Positions 40,601-53,000 of a DNA stretch of 64,000 nucleotides are shown here, one piece after another (the stretch's first letter is position 1; each line of letters begins with the position of its first letter). A program made the translations under genes and the position numbers. Source of the stretch: Plecoglossus altivelis (Eukaryota > Chordata > Actinopteri > Osmeriformes > Plecoglossidae). Where the stretch lies: positions 6,342,048-6,406,047 of the forward strand of contig BROE01000024.1 in NCBI GenBank assembly GCA_036571765.1, written 5' to 3'. Under the pieces are notes generated by a model. That model ran no database searches. It had not been told where the DNA came from and saw nothing but the letters and a program-made list of their open reading frames with translations.

Positions 40601-41099
40601 TTTACAATGGCAAATGCTTGCTGTGAACCTTTCTCAAGGTTGGTAATCTTGGTACAGCGATGGCATTTTAACAAAGACGCAGACCAGGGGTACAGACAAT
40701 GTTCTTCAATCTATTTTGATCATCAAACCCTACGTTGTCATAATGAAAACCTGAAAAATATTTTAAAACTAAACAAGACTGAGAGGAAAAGCAGAGAAGC
40801 CAAAATTATGAGACATGTTTCACAATTTCTGATGTTTTGGTTTAGATGTTAACAATATTAAAGGATTGATACAATATGTATATTGCCATATTGATTTGTT
40901 TTTGCAAGACTAATGGTAAAGTTGAGCCATAAAGGACGATCACGCAAAGAGAACCTTTGGGAAAAAGGTTACAATAATCAAGCAGGATTAATGAAACTCT
41001 CACTTTTAGTTGGGAGAGCACATTCATAAACATCTGAGATTCAGTGATTCCTAACTCTCCAGAGATTTTAACCACACCATCTTGAAATATTACTCCTCC
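37621..41099. other. Non-coding, no gene recognised
   Basis: mc4r-proximal upstream region. AT-rich, no repeat array, and no coding frame with recognisable domains (frames at 37973-38368, 38365-38724 and 39322-39678 look random). Confidence 0.45.
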
Positions 41100-41260
41100 C
41101 ACCCTTCTCCTCCAAGCTGATTGGAGGGCAGAGCAGTGGGATATGCAGGGAGGGGATGTGTGCGGGTGTATAATACTGGGTCGTGATGTGAGCGACTCAG
41201 TGACTTATTGCCCATGTGTATGCTGTGCGCGCTCCGCGAGCCCCCTGTGCGGCTCACTCT
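41100..41260 (+). promoter_or_regulatory. mc4r: Putative mc4r core promoter with TATA-like motif
   Basis: A TATAATA motif lies at 41169-41175, about 0.7 kb before the mc4r ATG, followed by a short CpG-containing GC-rich patch (41225-41255). With usual TATA spacing, transcription would begin near 41,200. The surrounding DNA is AT-rich and has no comparable candidate. This is inferred from motif and position; an additional upstream non-coding exon cannot be excluded. Confidence 0.45.
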
Positions 41261-41315
41261 CCTGTCACTGATCCTCTTCTTTCTCTCGGCTGCTGCAGTG
41301 TCTCTTTTATCCTAA
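41214..41315 (+). CDS. Upstream ORF of 33 codons with signal-peptide-like product
   Basis: ATG at 41214 opens a 33-codon frame ending in TAA at 41313-41315, about 40 bases after the TATA-like motif. The peptide has a short polar N-terminus with arginines at 8 and 13, then a hydrophobic core (LTLLSLILFFLSAAAVSLL, residues 14-32), resembling a signal peptide or single membrane anchor. If transcription starts near 41,200 this would be the first ORF met by scanning ribosomes on the mc4r mRNA. It could instead be a chance frame in a leucine-coding CT-rich stretch, or a first coding exon of an unrecognised transcript, although no clear splice donor interrupts it. Translation is not shown. Confidence 0.35.
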   Translation: MCMLCALREPPVRLTLLSLILFFLSAAAVSLLS

Positions 41316-41494
41316 TTTCTGCGTTCCATCTCTGTCTCGTTCCTCTTTCAAGGTGGACTGTCTTTGAATTGTAATTAGATTTTTTTTTATTCACAACCTT
41401 ACAAGACGACCAACTTCTTCTTTGACTTGCACGTTCTCATTCCATTCTCACAAATAGTCCTTCAGTTTCTCCTGTGGTCACTGTGTAATTCTCT

Positions 41495-41524
41495 CTAGTT
41501 CTCTCCCTCTCTCTCTCTATCTCT
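41495..41524 (+). repeat. CT-rich tract in mc4r leader
   Basis: A CTCTCTC run within the predicted leader. It could serve as a polypyrimidine tract, but the nearest good AG acceptors are not unique. Confidence 0.6.
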
Positions 41525-41601
41525 TCATCCCTCCCTCCCACCCTTGCCTTTTTTCCTTGTCTGTTTCCTGAAGTGAGCGACTGAGTCAGAGTTACCTAGT
41601 A

Positions 41602-41796
41602 ATGAGACAAACTCCTGCAGATGTCTGAAGAAAATGATTCCATTGGATAAGGCTGTGGACTGGCAAAGAAAGGGACTGGAAACCAGGACAGAACCAGCTA
41701 TCTCATCTGTGTGGTGCTTTAATCTGCAACATGAAAGAGAAGGATAGGAAACCTGTATCTGTGAAGAACTCCGTCAGCTGAATAGAAATGAATTGA
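41602..41796 (+). promoter_or_regulatory. mc4r: Cluster of short upstream ORFs in the mc4r leader
   Basis: Five further ATG-started frames close before the mc4r start: 41602-41628 (8 codons), 41621-41650 (9 codons), 41634-41747 (37 codons), 41731-41781 (16 codons) and 41788-41796 (2 codons). They overlap one another and the last stops 83 bases before the receptor ATG. Such uORFs commonly lower translation of the main frame. Whether all are in the mature leader depends on unseen splicing. Confidence 0.5.
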
Positions 41797-41879
41797 CCCC
41801 CGCCCACTCCTCGTCCAGCAAAAAGGATAAGGTGACAAGGACTCTTTAACATCAGATCAAATCCTTTTGAGACGACACG

Positions 41880-42878
41880 ATGAATGCCACCCAACACCAT
41901 GGACTGATCCAAGGATACTACAACAGGAATCATAGTCTGGGTTCCTTACCAATAAACAAAGATGGCAAGGAGTCATTGACTGGATGTTACGACCAGCTCC
42001 TTATCTCCACTGAGGTTTTCCTCACCCTGGGCATTGTCAGTCTACTGGAGAACATTCTTGTCATCACTGCCATAATCAAGAACAAGAACCTTCACTCCCC
42101 CATGTACCTATTTATCTGCAGCCTGGCTGTGGCTGACATGCTGGTGAGCGTCTCTAATGCCTCCGAGACCATTGTCATTGCGCTGATTAACGGGGGGAAT
42201 GTGACCATCCCAGGCGCAATGATCAAGAACATGGACAACGTGTTTGATTCCTTGATCTGCAGCTCTCTCCTGGCCTCCATCTGTAGTCTGCTGGCCATCG
42301 CCATTGACCGCTACATCACTATCTTCTATGCGCTTCGCTACCACAACATAGTGACTGTGCGACGGGCACTGCTGGTCATTACAGGAATCTGGATTTGTTG
42401 TACAGTGTCCGGTGTTCTGTTCATTATCTACTCCGAGAGCACCACCGTCCTCATCTGCCTCATCACCATGTTCTTCACCATGTTGGCTCTCATGGCTTCT
42501 CTCTACGTCCACATGTTCCTGCTTGCACGCCTGCATATGAAGAGGATCGCAGCGCTCCCTGGTAATGCACCCATCCGTCAGCGGGCCAACATGAAAGGTG
42601 CCATCACTCTCACCATCCTGCTGGGAGTGTTTGTGGTGTGCTGGGCTCCCTTCTTCCTCCACCTCATCCTGATGATCTCCTGCCCACGGAACCCCTACTG
42701 CACCTGCTTCATGTCCCACTTCAACATGTACCTCATCCTGATCATGTGCAACTCTGTCATCGACCCTATCATCTACGCCTTTCGGAGCCAGGAGATGAGG
42801 AAGACCTTCAAGGAGATCTTCTGCTTCTGGCAGAACCTGCCAAACCCATGTGTGTGTGAGCTCCCTGGGAAGTACTGA
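41880..42878 (+). CDS. mc4r: Melanocortin-4 receptor (complete, single exon)
   Basis: A 332-residue class A GPCR read in one uninterrupted exon, as in other vertebrate MC receptors; human MC4R also has 332 residues. Visible landmarks are N-glycosylation sequons at N2 and N17, ENILV in TM1 (57-61), PMY at the start of TM2 (74-76), acidic ligand-pocket residues E96, D119 and D123 (matching human E100, D122, D126), DRY at 143-145, the very short second extracellular loop typical of melanocortin receptors, cysteines C268/C274/C276 in ECL3, DPIIY at 295-299, and C315 in the tail as a likely palmitoylation site. The block IYSES/ITMFFTMLALMASLYVHMF and the SCPRNPYC loop fit MC4R better than MC1R, MC2R, MC3R or MC5R. 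Known role: plasma-membrane receptor for alpha-MSH/ACTH and AgRP, signalling through Gs and cAMP with MRAP2, controlling feeding, growth and in some fish puberty. The start is the first ATG of the frame giving the expected N-terminal length. No truncation or missing key residue is seen. Confidence 0.97.
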   Translation: MNATQHHGLIQGYYNRNHSLGSLPINKDGKESLTGCYDQLLISTEVFLTLGIVSLLENILVITAIIKNKNLHSPMYLFICSLAVADMLVSVSNASETIVIALINGGNVTIPGAMIKNMDNVFDSLICSSLLASICSLLAIAIDRYITIFYALRYHNIVTVRRALLVITGIWICCTVSGVLFIIYSESTTVLICLITMFFTMLALMASLYVHMFLLARLHMKRIAALPGNAPIRQRANMKGAITLTILLGVFVVCWAPFFLHLILMISCPRNPYCTCFMSHFNMYLILIMCNSVIDPIIYAFRSQEMRKTFKEIFCFWQNLPNPCVCELPGKY

Positions 42879-44005
42879 GTCAGACAGGAACATCTGAGAA
42901 TAAATCTTCTCATGGCAGGACAGATGATCTTCTCCCAAGATAGATTAAACAAGGCAGACAATGAACTGATATTGTTTGATTGTTATTTGGAAAGACGAAT
43001 CTGGCCTATTTTCTGCCTTAAACAGAAGTGTTCTGTTTCTAAATAATTAATCAGTCAGAGTCTCTCTTCTTGATTGCAAGAGTCAGGTTGCTGATGAGGT
43101 AGGTTTAAACAGCCTGTACGATACAACATGCTGTCTTCATGGCTTTTTTAATACACTGGCACGTTTTTTGTAATGACCGCAATTTCAAAGCTAACTTTAT
43201 TTATTTACATTGCGAGGCCATAAGCTGTAACAGTATGTCATTTATGGAAAATATTTTTATTTTGTGGATTGTGGGGCTGAGGATCACAGCCAATTGTACT
43301 CAAACTAGAGTATTTTTTTGGAGGACAAACATAGCACTTAAATGGCACAACATCATGCAGTATGTTTCCTATATGTTTAACAAAAAAAGATTCAAGTACA
43401 ATTGACTCAAGACTACCTCCCTGATGAAAACAGCTGCTGTTTATTTTGAATTTACTCTTACAAGTGTACATTTACATGTATGGTGCACAAAATAAGCTCT
43501 ATGACTTGTGTTACATAAATGTCTGTTAATGGTTATAAATTACCATTTCGTATTAAACGTATACGATTGACAATTTGTATTATCAATAGAACAAAATAAC
43601 CTTTAATTGTGTATTCTAACTGTTCCAAAAGCCTTGCCTAAAAATAAATTCAGCCCGGTCTTGTTTGTAAAAGTTATTTGTTCAAAGCTCATTTAAAGCA
43701 TGTGCATCGCAGACGGCAGGATTATCACATTTACATTTGATATTGTCACTATGCATAACATTTGTGCTTATATTTTCGTGTACAGTGTACTTGTACCTTG
43801 GCATCAAAATAATGTTATTCTCATTTGTTTCTTGTTTGTATATCTGGATGGAAATACTTGTATTTGTATTTTTATGCAATGTGTAATGAGCTGCTACTTA
43901 GTATATTTGCCTTAAATTTGCTGCACTGTGATGTAAAATAAGCCACAGTATTTTCTGTACCATTGTTACTATTCGAATAAACAGTATGTGTATATACTGC
44001 CATAT
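42879..44005 (+). other. mc4r: mc4r 3' UTR with polyadenylation signals
   Basis: AT-rich, gene-free sequence after the receptor stop. AATAAA occurs at 42899-42904 (only 20 bases past the stop), at 43643-43648 and at 43976-43981. The last is followed by a GT-rich tract (TATGTGTATATACTG), the usual arrangement of a real cleavage site, so the main 3' end is placed near 44,000. Two short frames here (43139-43405 and 43700-43915) show no family resemblance and are treated as chance. Confidence 0.5.
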
Positions 44006-47000
44006 GTAGCCTCTGTTGCTTTTTCATCATATATGTAATAGCTAGCTTTGAACAGATCTGTCAAAGACAAACATCTCTGTGAAAGTGATATCTCACTGTG
44101 AGAAACAAATGAATGACTGAGCCATGATGACTGGTCAGCTATCACAGACATCCGTTCACATCTGAAAGTCTGAGAGAAAATCCCATGCTTGGTTGATGGC
44201 ATACTGTGGTCTGCCTCTTTTCATATTGTGGAACAACTAGACAGAAACATATGACTGTGTGAGCACAGTCATCTCACAATGGTCAAGGAAACTGAAAGCA
44301 GCCATCACAAACTTCACTGTACGCAGGTCAGAAATGTAGTTTTGATCATTGAGCTTCAATTCTACAGAGAAGCATTGATATACTGCGCAGTGTACTCTAC
44401 TTTGATACGACATTTTATTTGAGCAAATTAGTGCTTCACATTTTCAAGCTGTTTAACTTCATTGTTCAACATTCCCATAAAATGCTAACCGCAACTTGGA
44501 AATATTTCAACCTGTTGAAATAACAACAACTAAGATTCTTTTTGCATGTTGGGTACTGTCTCTCTGTATCTGAATTGTAGATCACAGTGTAGACTGTTCA
44601 GCATTGCCCAGGTGAAACTAAGTGAGTGAATGACTGTGAGAAGTGAGTTAAGCATTATGAGTCATTGGTTTGGAGTCACCTACAAGGCTACATGCACAAG
44701 GTCATGACGCAAAGTTTCCGTCACAGTGTCATCCCTCTTCAACCTAACAGCCTTTGAATTTTGTTATAAAGAAAGATGAGCATGAGGCCTTGATTGGTGT
44801 GAGAAATGAATGAAATGATGGAAACGGTTATGGATCACTAAAGTGTCCTTGTTTTTCAAAACTCTCGGATAGAGATAAGAATACAATTATTGCATAATCC
44901 TCATCATTGCACAGCTCCCGTAGTTTATGTAAATCAGTGACGTTTTGTGAGATTTCATGTGATTTGAACATGTTCCCATCTCCTTGAAAAACACAGTTGT
45001 GTGCTGGAACTGATGGTGAATGGATGTCAGCTGGAGTAGAATAGACTACTGGTCACGCAGATAGACACACCTATACACACACAAACATCTCTACTGAAAC
45101 CAAGGGGCTTTAAACTAATGGATATTTATTGGTTGAGACATGTTGCATGTCAAACAGAAATAGGAGAGGATCAAGTAGCCTGGAAAGAAAAATTGACAAA
45201 CTGTCCTGCGTCTGTACTTCAGTTGGTTTGCCCTCAATGGAATCCAGACCAGGTCTTGGGAACCTATCATTAGTCCTGTGTGTGTGCGGGTGCATGAGTG
45301 CATCTGAGCTATCATTCACAAAATGCTACGTCATTGACATTTCCTGATCATTGACTTTATCAACACTTACGGAAGGAAAAGGTAGTTCCAGAATGAGTAG
45401 CATCCTATTTTTTTTACACAGATGTTTTATATGGTATTCACTTCACTTCTATTCTTTGCTTGTTTGAAGGATTTACGATGTGGCTGTTTGGCTTGCTGAA
45501 CAACACATGTACTCCACCAGCTCAGTCCTACCTGCAGTGTTGAGAGGGCTACATAGCTACAGTATTCACATGGAGGGGAGGATAAAAAAACAACAACATA
45601 CAATAAGGACAGTTTGTTATCATACGATATGGGTGGAAGGCACGTACTACCAAGAGACAATACTGTATTTTTATAGAACAGCAGTTAAAACAAATAAGGC
45701 CCTAGTGCACTAATGAATACAGTACATATACACATAGTTTGAGTAATGATTATATTTACCGATAGAACATATTACCATGACTCTACAATACAAAGCGGAG
45801 GCTATCCATTAGAGTTTTTATATTTTAATGAAACAGATAAACTAATAGAACACTGGAAACTGCAGAAAACAGTGCATTTAATTATCAGGTTTTCACAACT
45901 GCATTTATGTCACTGAGTTCTACATAACGTGCACAGCACAGTACAATATGGAACAGTTTAAAGTGTGATTGGTGCAGTTATGATTGTACTACTAACCCTA
46001 ATTATAGAATATGGAGTGAATGCAGCGAATTTCTCTGTACAATTAGGCTAATGTCCATGTGCAGAGAGCCACTATTATGTTAATTTGTCTTTTCAGTTGA
46101 GATTTTTACGTGACGTTTACTTTGATTAACAAATTAAAAAATGGCACACAAGTGACGACTCATCTCTATCTTTCTCACACAGTTTGCAATGTGAGAGTAG
46201 TGAGTGAAACTTGACAAAGACAAGATGGATCACTGGATCTAATGTGGTGTTTGTTGTACACACTAAGAAATGTATACAGGAAGCAAGACTGATACCTAAT
46301 ACTGTATACAGGAAATAACTGATGTAGAAGACTATTATTTATAATATTATATAAGTTCTCATACATTTCAACCTTTCTATTCATTTTTTCATTGGTTCTC
46401 CTGTCATTCGAAAGCTCTCATAGTAAAGGAGTGTTAAACCAGAACTGTACGCAGGATTTAGGACGCGGTCCAGGTGTGTAAAGTGGAGTGCTAATTACAC
46501 TTGAAGGGCACTATTCGTTCTTGTATATTCAGGCTGTTCTGTTCTTCTCTGTGATGTTGATTGGTAAAAGGGTGGATAACTATTGACAGCTTTCATTAAC
46601 AGCGTCATTTGTCAAGCTACCAACATCTCTCTATTTTGAGAAAGTGTTTTTCCTCTTACTCTTTTCACCAAAATGCATAATATCACAGCAAACACCCAGG
46701 TGGATGCAGTTAGACGGTAGAAACACATTTGAAGTCATTAGATGGGAATCACGTAATTCCCATTATATGTCTAGTGATAAAGGGCTCAGTAATTGGCCCA
46801 CAGAATCATACTGAAATGCACCAAACACCAGGGTTGTGTTAGTGCATGCAGAATTTCAGAGCAAAAAACGGTGATGTTAATTAGTTAAATAAATGATGTC
46901 ATGATAGAATGTAATCCAGCACCAAATTACACATGAATGGAAAGAAGTTTAAGGGAACTATAAACAATGAGTAGAAGGAGGACACTGCCTTTCACATATT

Positions 47001-50000
47001 CCAGTCATGTAATGTGAAAATTCGGAATCTACAAAAAGGTCCAAGCTCTGAACCAACGTTGTTTTCAACAAGGCTTGATTATGACCACAAACAGAAAATT
47101 AGATAAGGATGACCAAAACAAGGTGCCAAACAACTTTGTTGATCTTTTGTATCTCAATGTACAAATCCTCTAGTGACAACTCACACAGAGTAGACTACAT
47201 TTAATAAAGACATTGAATGGGAATTAGATGGGAATACTCTTTTAGCTTTATTTAAAAGACATTAGTTGTATTCTAATTGGCTGACATTTTGAATTGACTT
47301 TTTAACTGAGTATATTATCTTTCATCAAAACTTCAAGGCTCCACCAACTTCTGTCTCAACTTCAGAACCCCTTCCTGGGAAATCAAGCCCACGGAGCTTG
47401 ATTGATCCAACCCCAGGTTAGTCAGTCTAGCAGGGTGGAGAGTTCACTAACTAGAGGTAAGAGGGTTTGGCAGCATTCAGGCCAGCAGTAACGAAACATT
47501 CATATGTCAATCTGCCCATGGGAGATTTCCCTCCCTGTGGGCAGGCTTCACCACTCTGCTTTCTTTCGTTTCAGGGAGAGCTGTGCCCTCCCACCCACAG
47601 CCCTGGCTTCTTGCACATGCTGGCACAGGACATTGCATCTGCCTGATATTCCCTGCTGGCGTAAGAGGTGGTGTTCAAGCACATTCAGCGGGAGAGGGAG
47701 AGAATTAGAGGCATGAGCAAGAAGTAGAGATGGGGATATCAGAAAGAGAGACAGGATCAGACAAGCTTGGAGGAAGGTAAGAAGTAGAAAGACATTGAGT
47801 GAAAAATTGTACATATGTTGTCACTGTTCTTGGTTAAGATCACTGTACTTGGTGAGAATATTAAATCTGTATATTCAGTTTGTGTATGGTTATTGATGTC
47901 ACGAGTATTTATTATATCTCAGGATCAAAGTATATAGTCTTAAATATATCTTGAATATCTTGGCACAATACAATAGAGTGGTCATTTTAATTCTACAACC
48001 CATCAATCACAGTGATGTTTATGCTTGTTTGTGGATGACCAAAACAATTATTACTAATTTAGCTTGACTTTGAATTACTTCCTTATCTGATCATTTGACA
48101 TTAATTAGGAATTAAAATATAAATGTTCTGACCCTGTGTAATATGACAGTTTAGGAACTTTTCAATTATGGTTTTTGAACCGCTTGCTTTGAGATCAACT
48201 GGCTTTTAGATCTGGTCGGACATTATAATGGTTTAAATTGCTTAATTGTCACTGGTGCTTAAAAGGTTTTCTCTCGATCAGGCTCTTGACCTTTTCAGGT
48301 CCCCCGCTCACCCAAGCTACTACACTATCCCACGTTCGCAGAGTAGCTAGAAGCATTAGATCTGAAAGTGCATGTGCGTCTGTGCGTGTTTGTGTGTACG
48401 TGGGTGGGGGTTGGGTGGGGGGTGGCTGTGCGCGGTGGTGTGCTATTGCAGAGATTCAGCAGCACCCCCACACTCAGTGGGAGGTTAACATCGCTGGTAA
48501 CAAACAGAGCGGAGCTTTAATGAATGGCCAGAATGCATCAGCAAACCTCAAGGGATGTGGTTGGACTCAGTCCTCCCCACCTCTAGTTCACATATCGAAT
48601 TGTCAATTGTTTGAGTGGAAGAGCACACTGAGAGGAAAGTGCATTCCCAGAAAGAGAGACGTAGAACAAGCAATGCTGCACATTATGGAAACCTTTCTGA
48701 CGCACACAAGGTTTTAATTAGTCTACCCAATGTAGATTGGGAAATGTTGTTGGAGGGTCGTCTTTTTCATGGGTGATTAGAAATGACGACCAGAAACCGG
48801 AAAAGAGGCTGCTGTGGTCTCAAAGATTAAATCCTTGTAAAATGTTAGATTCAGTAGACATTGTACACATTGTACACTTCATTGTGTGTTTACCCTCAAG
48901 GTGACTTGTGAGATCCAGGGTATTGTGTGTTGCTGGTGTTGTGACCCTTAACAAAAAGGTAGAGATTGCTCCACAGTGATGACTGTCCCTCCTGTGGCCA
49001 ACTCAATAGACAACTCTGCAGTGATTGTATGCTAATTCACCCACCAACTGTCTTAGACAATGTTTACAAAATAGGGATGCTAAAGTTTAAAAAGCTGACC
49101 AAGGTTTCCTTTGCAGAAGGGTATCGAACAAATCCTGGATTGATTGCAAATGTCTCTATCAAGCTTGTATTTTAGTATAACGGTGCCTCTCCCTACAGTG
49201 GTAAAAGGAGCGGGGACAATTGATTTCACACAGGGAGGGAGAAATGATTTGGGGAGAGGTTGGCTGTGAGGTTGCTTTGGTTCAGATTCAGGTTAGTGGC
49301 AGTTATTATTGCAGTCATGTGTTTTAGTAGGAAAGCTTTGCAGGGACTTGTTAATGGTCTTCATGCATCCTACTGAGCAGGCATGAGTATTCACTCAGTT
49401 CTCATTTTTCATAACATGCACCACAGTACTGTGCAAAATACTAAGGCACAGATTTCTCCAAATGAAAGCAAAAATGGTTAAAAAAAAATTCAAACCAAGT
49501 ACAAATGCATACATTCAACCACTGTAAAGTTTCACAAGACAGAGGGACATCATTTTACACTGGAATTCCTTTCAAAGTTATAGCACACAGAAGCATTTTC
49601 TGCTGTAAAATTTTGTCAATGGCATTCTATCTGAAGTCACTGTTCCAAAAAACATTAATGTGGATGGATTAATCTGCCTCCCCACAAAATAATCCATATA
49701 GTCGATAGGATAGTGAATTAATACTTTTTTGCTATATAGGAAACGGAAATATTGAAAATATGCAATACAAATACTTAAATAAAGCACACAAATGATTGCA
49801 TTGGATACTTACTGTACATTTGATGAACGGAAAATGTAATGCATATCGGCTCACACACTGTCTCTTTGATGTACTGTATCATGAGTCACATGATTACTAG
49901 GTTTGAAAAGCTCCGCACCTTCAGACCCAACATCCCAGCGGTTTCATTCACTGATATTCAAAATCCCTCTGCTTTGGTGACAAACCACCAATTCCGAGGG

Positions 50001-53000
50001 AGAGTTTGAGCCATTCATCATCCTTCTGTTACTAGGCTTGTCCTTGTTGTTAACTATTTTGTGTTTTGTCTTCAACCTCCCATTTAACTGAATTTACTTA
50101 CGTACTTAGGCACATTTTCCTGAAGAAAAAGATAATAACTCTGTGTTGCTGCATGAACATCATTTATCAAATAATGTAATAAATTAAGATCAGTAAGATT
50201 TTTGGGGTTTTTTCTTACTGCTCGCTCATGGTAGCCGTCACGTTCTACCATCTTATTAACGATGTATGATGAATGTAGAATAAACAAACTATGATAATTA
50301 ACTCAGTTACATAATTCCATCTCTGACTGGGGAGTATATACAATGTTTATAATAGTTGCACATTGTTGTAAAAGGGAGTCTCTACAATGGTTAAGTCTTG
50401 TCTGGCTTTTGCTATGATGATACAGCTTCTCAAATACTGTGATACCTGCACACCTTAAACCAACACAAAATGTAGATATTGTTTTAGGTTTGGCTAGATA
50501 CAGGTTTTTCTTACATAGAATAAGAGACTTTTGCATCCTCTTTATAATGGTATTTATTCAATAGAGTGACATATAAAGGCTATTATGGTCTACAACCTTT
50601 ATCCACAATTTTGAAAGTAATATAATCATACTGTATACATGAGAAATGTCAAACGTTCATCTAAAAGGTGACTTGATTTCATGAATACTTAGACTTTCAG
50701 GCATTTTATTGTCTGACATTTTCAAAACTGTATTTTGAAATATATTTATTTTATGGATTCAAAGTTTTGGATTAAACTTGTATACATCTATTCAAACTAT
50801 TGAGGGGGTGCTGGCAAAATGATTCCAAACTTTCACAAAAAAACAGGATATTCTGAACTTTCCCATGGAGAGATATTTTCTTTATGTGCTTATGGAATGT
50901 TGATGCAGCATGACACTACTGTATAGAACACTGCAAAAGCCAATTATTTGGAAAACAAAAAACATTCACAGAGTGTGATGTGTGTAGATACATTATTTAT
51001 CTTATCAGGAGCACAGAAGAAAAAGCATACAAAGTAAGAGTTAACCACTTACTTTGTTTGTTTGAACAGCTCTAATTAAAAATGAATCTTTGACAAGAGC
51101 ATGATCAGACCAAAACAAACTTAACATTAATTGAGTCCAGATTACTTTTAGCAAACAGATATGATGAGCGTTTAAGTACTGACATAAGCAAGCAAGCAAG
51201 CTAGTGTGTATGTGGTAGAGTGTCTTTGTGACAGTTGAGTGTCTTTGATCGTCTTTGAGACTGTCAACGAATGAATATAATCTAGATGTTGTTCACTTTG
51301 GAGTAGGCCAGCTGGTCTACAGACTTCATGTATTCCTGGTGTACCTCATATTAAGTGTTTATCACTTTAATATAAATGTAAGTTTTCAACTATGTGAAGT
51401 TTCTTTTGTTTAATTGGAATCATGTCCAATTGTGACTAAAGGTCCACTGCATTCACATGGTGTATAGTCTAGGTTTCATTTTCCCACAATAGGATATCCT
51501 GTTTGGAGCAAAGTGTTAAAGTTTGTGGCCAAGACCAACACAGCTCATTGACCTAAATTAATATAGATTATAGTTGGCTCATTTGACCCACCGTAATATA
51601 AACGATACTTGGCAATGTTAGTGCTAAGACTACCTATTGAGTCAAGTGGACCACATCCGACCAAATTTGTCAATAAGGGATATGCATCTGACTGAGGCAT
51701 TTGGCTTAATAATTTTTTGGTTTACAAACCATCATTAAAGAGTTAAACGCTTTCAGAAAAACAAAAAACCTTTTCTAAAGAGAACCTTGCCATACAAGAA
51801 ACTTGAAATGGAAAGCAAATCCATTTTAAACAACTCAATTTGTAAATACTTACTTTGTAAATATGCACACAGATATATATATAATGAGAAGTGTGCTTGT
51901 TCAGATTAACGTCAATGGAATATTTTAAACACTGAGATATGAGGATTCTTTCAGGATTAGCAGTAGATTGAGCACAAAGCTTCATCCCAGAAAGAGTAAT
52001 GACTCCAGTTTATGTGTTATTTAATATTAAAATCAGGCAAGGCTCAGACAGGTTCAGAATATTAATGAAACTCTATCAAACCGCAATCAAAAGATTTGGT
52101 AGTTCCGGCTCTCCAATATAAATCATTGTGATATATGTTAATGTATTGGAGGTTTGTTACGTGGCTCTGGGTTTCTAACTTTCTCACACACCGTATTAGT
52201 CCAGAGAAACAAAACAAAGTTCTTGCTTTATTTCCGTCAGTGACACCATCAAGTTTATTTCCTTTTAAAGTCATGTTAGGTGAACTGCATTTATTCTCAA
52301 CCAATTTTAAGGTACTTAAAACAATCAGTCTGTTCAGTTTAGTTAACTCACTCCGTGTGTTATTTGACCTGGAGCTTATCAGCTCAGGTTGTGGAGATCA
52401 CTTACCCTTTCAGTGGCAGATTCTGTGACTCTCTGATGTTACGGAACAGGTTGATCATCCGGGTGGTATAATATTTATGCCCTCTCCACCCTGGGTGCAG
52501 TCGTAATCACAAGTGTTTCCGTTACTCACAGACGTCTGTACTGTGATGCTAGAGCAGTCCGGATAAGCCCGTTAAACGACTGCTTCTGTTTGATCCCTAT
52601 ATTGTAAATGTATAGGCCACATTATTTTTAATCATGTCAAGTCAGATTACAAATGGGATATGTTCTTGTGACTGATAACAGCCTTCTAATGAATTGAAGG
52701 GGCATTTTTTTGTGAAAGATGTGATATGAGTTTGATGCTCTCTGCCATGTAGTACTGTATAGTAAACTTAATGTTTTACTGTAGATGCTTCTAGAAGGAA
52801 ATTTGGAATTCAACCTTCCCTGCAAGAGTGTAAGAGCATCTGTCAGACTATCAAACACAAACTGTACACTGACACACACACAGACACACACACACTCCTG
52901 TACATTTGCTAGGCTTATTTACAATGACACCTAATATAAGCTAGGAGAACATCACACCCCTCCTATTGTCTGTAGACTGTAGGGCCTTCGAATCACCACA

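Noticed and set aside
42108..42938. 276-residue open frame on the minus strand opposite mc4r
   Set aside because: It is the antisense shadow of the receptor's codon pattern; the His/Asp/Glu-rich translation has no domain and the sense gene is certain.
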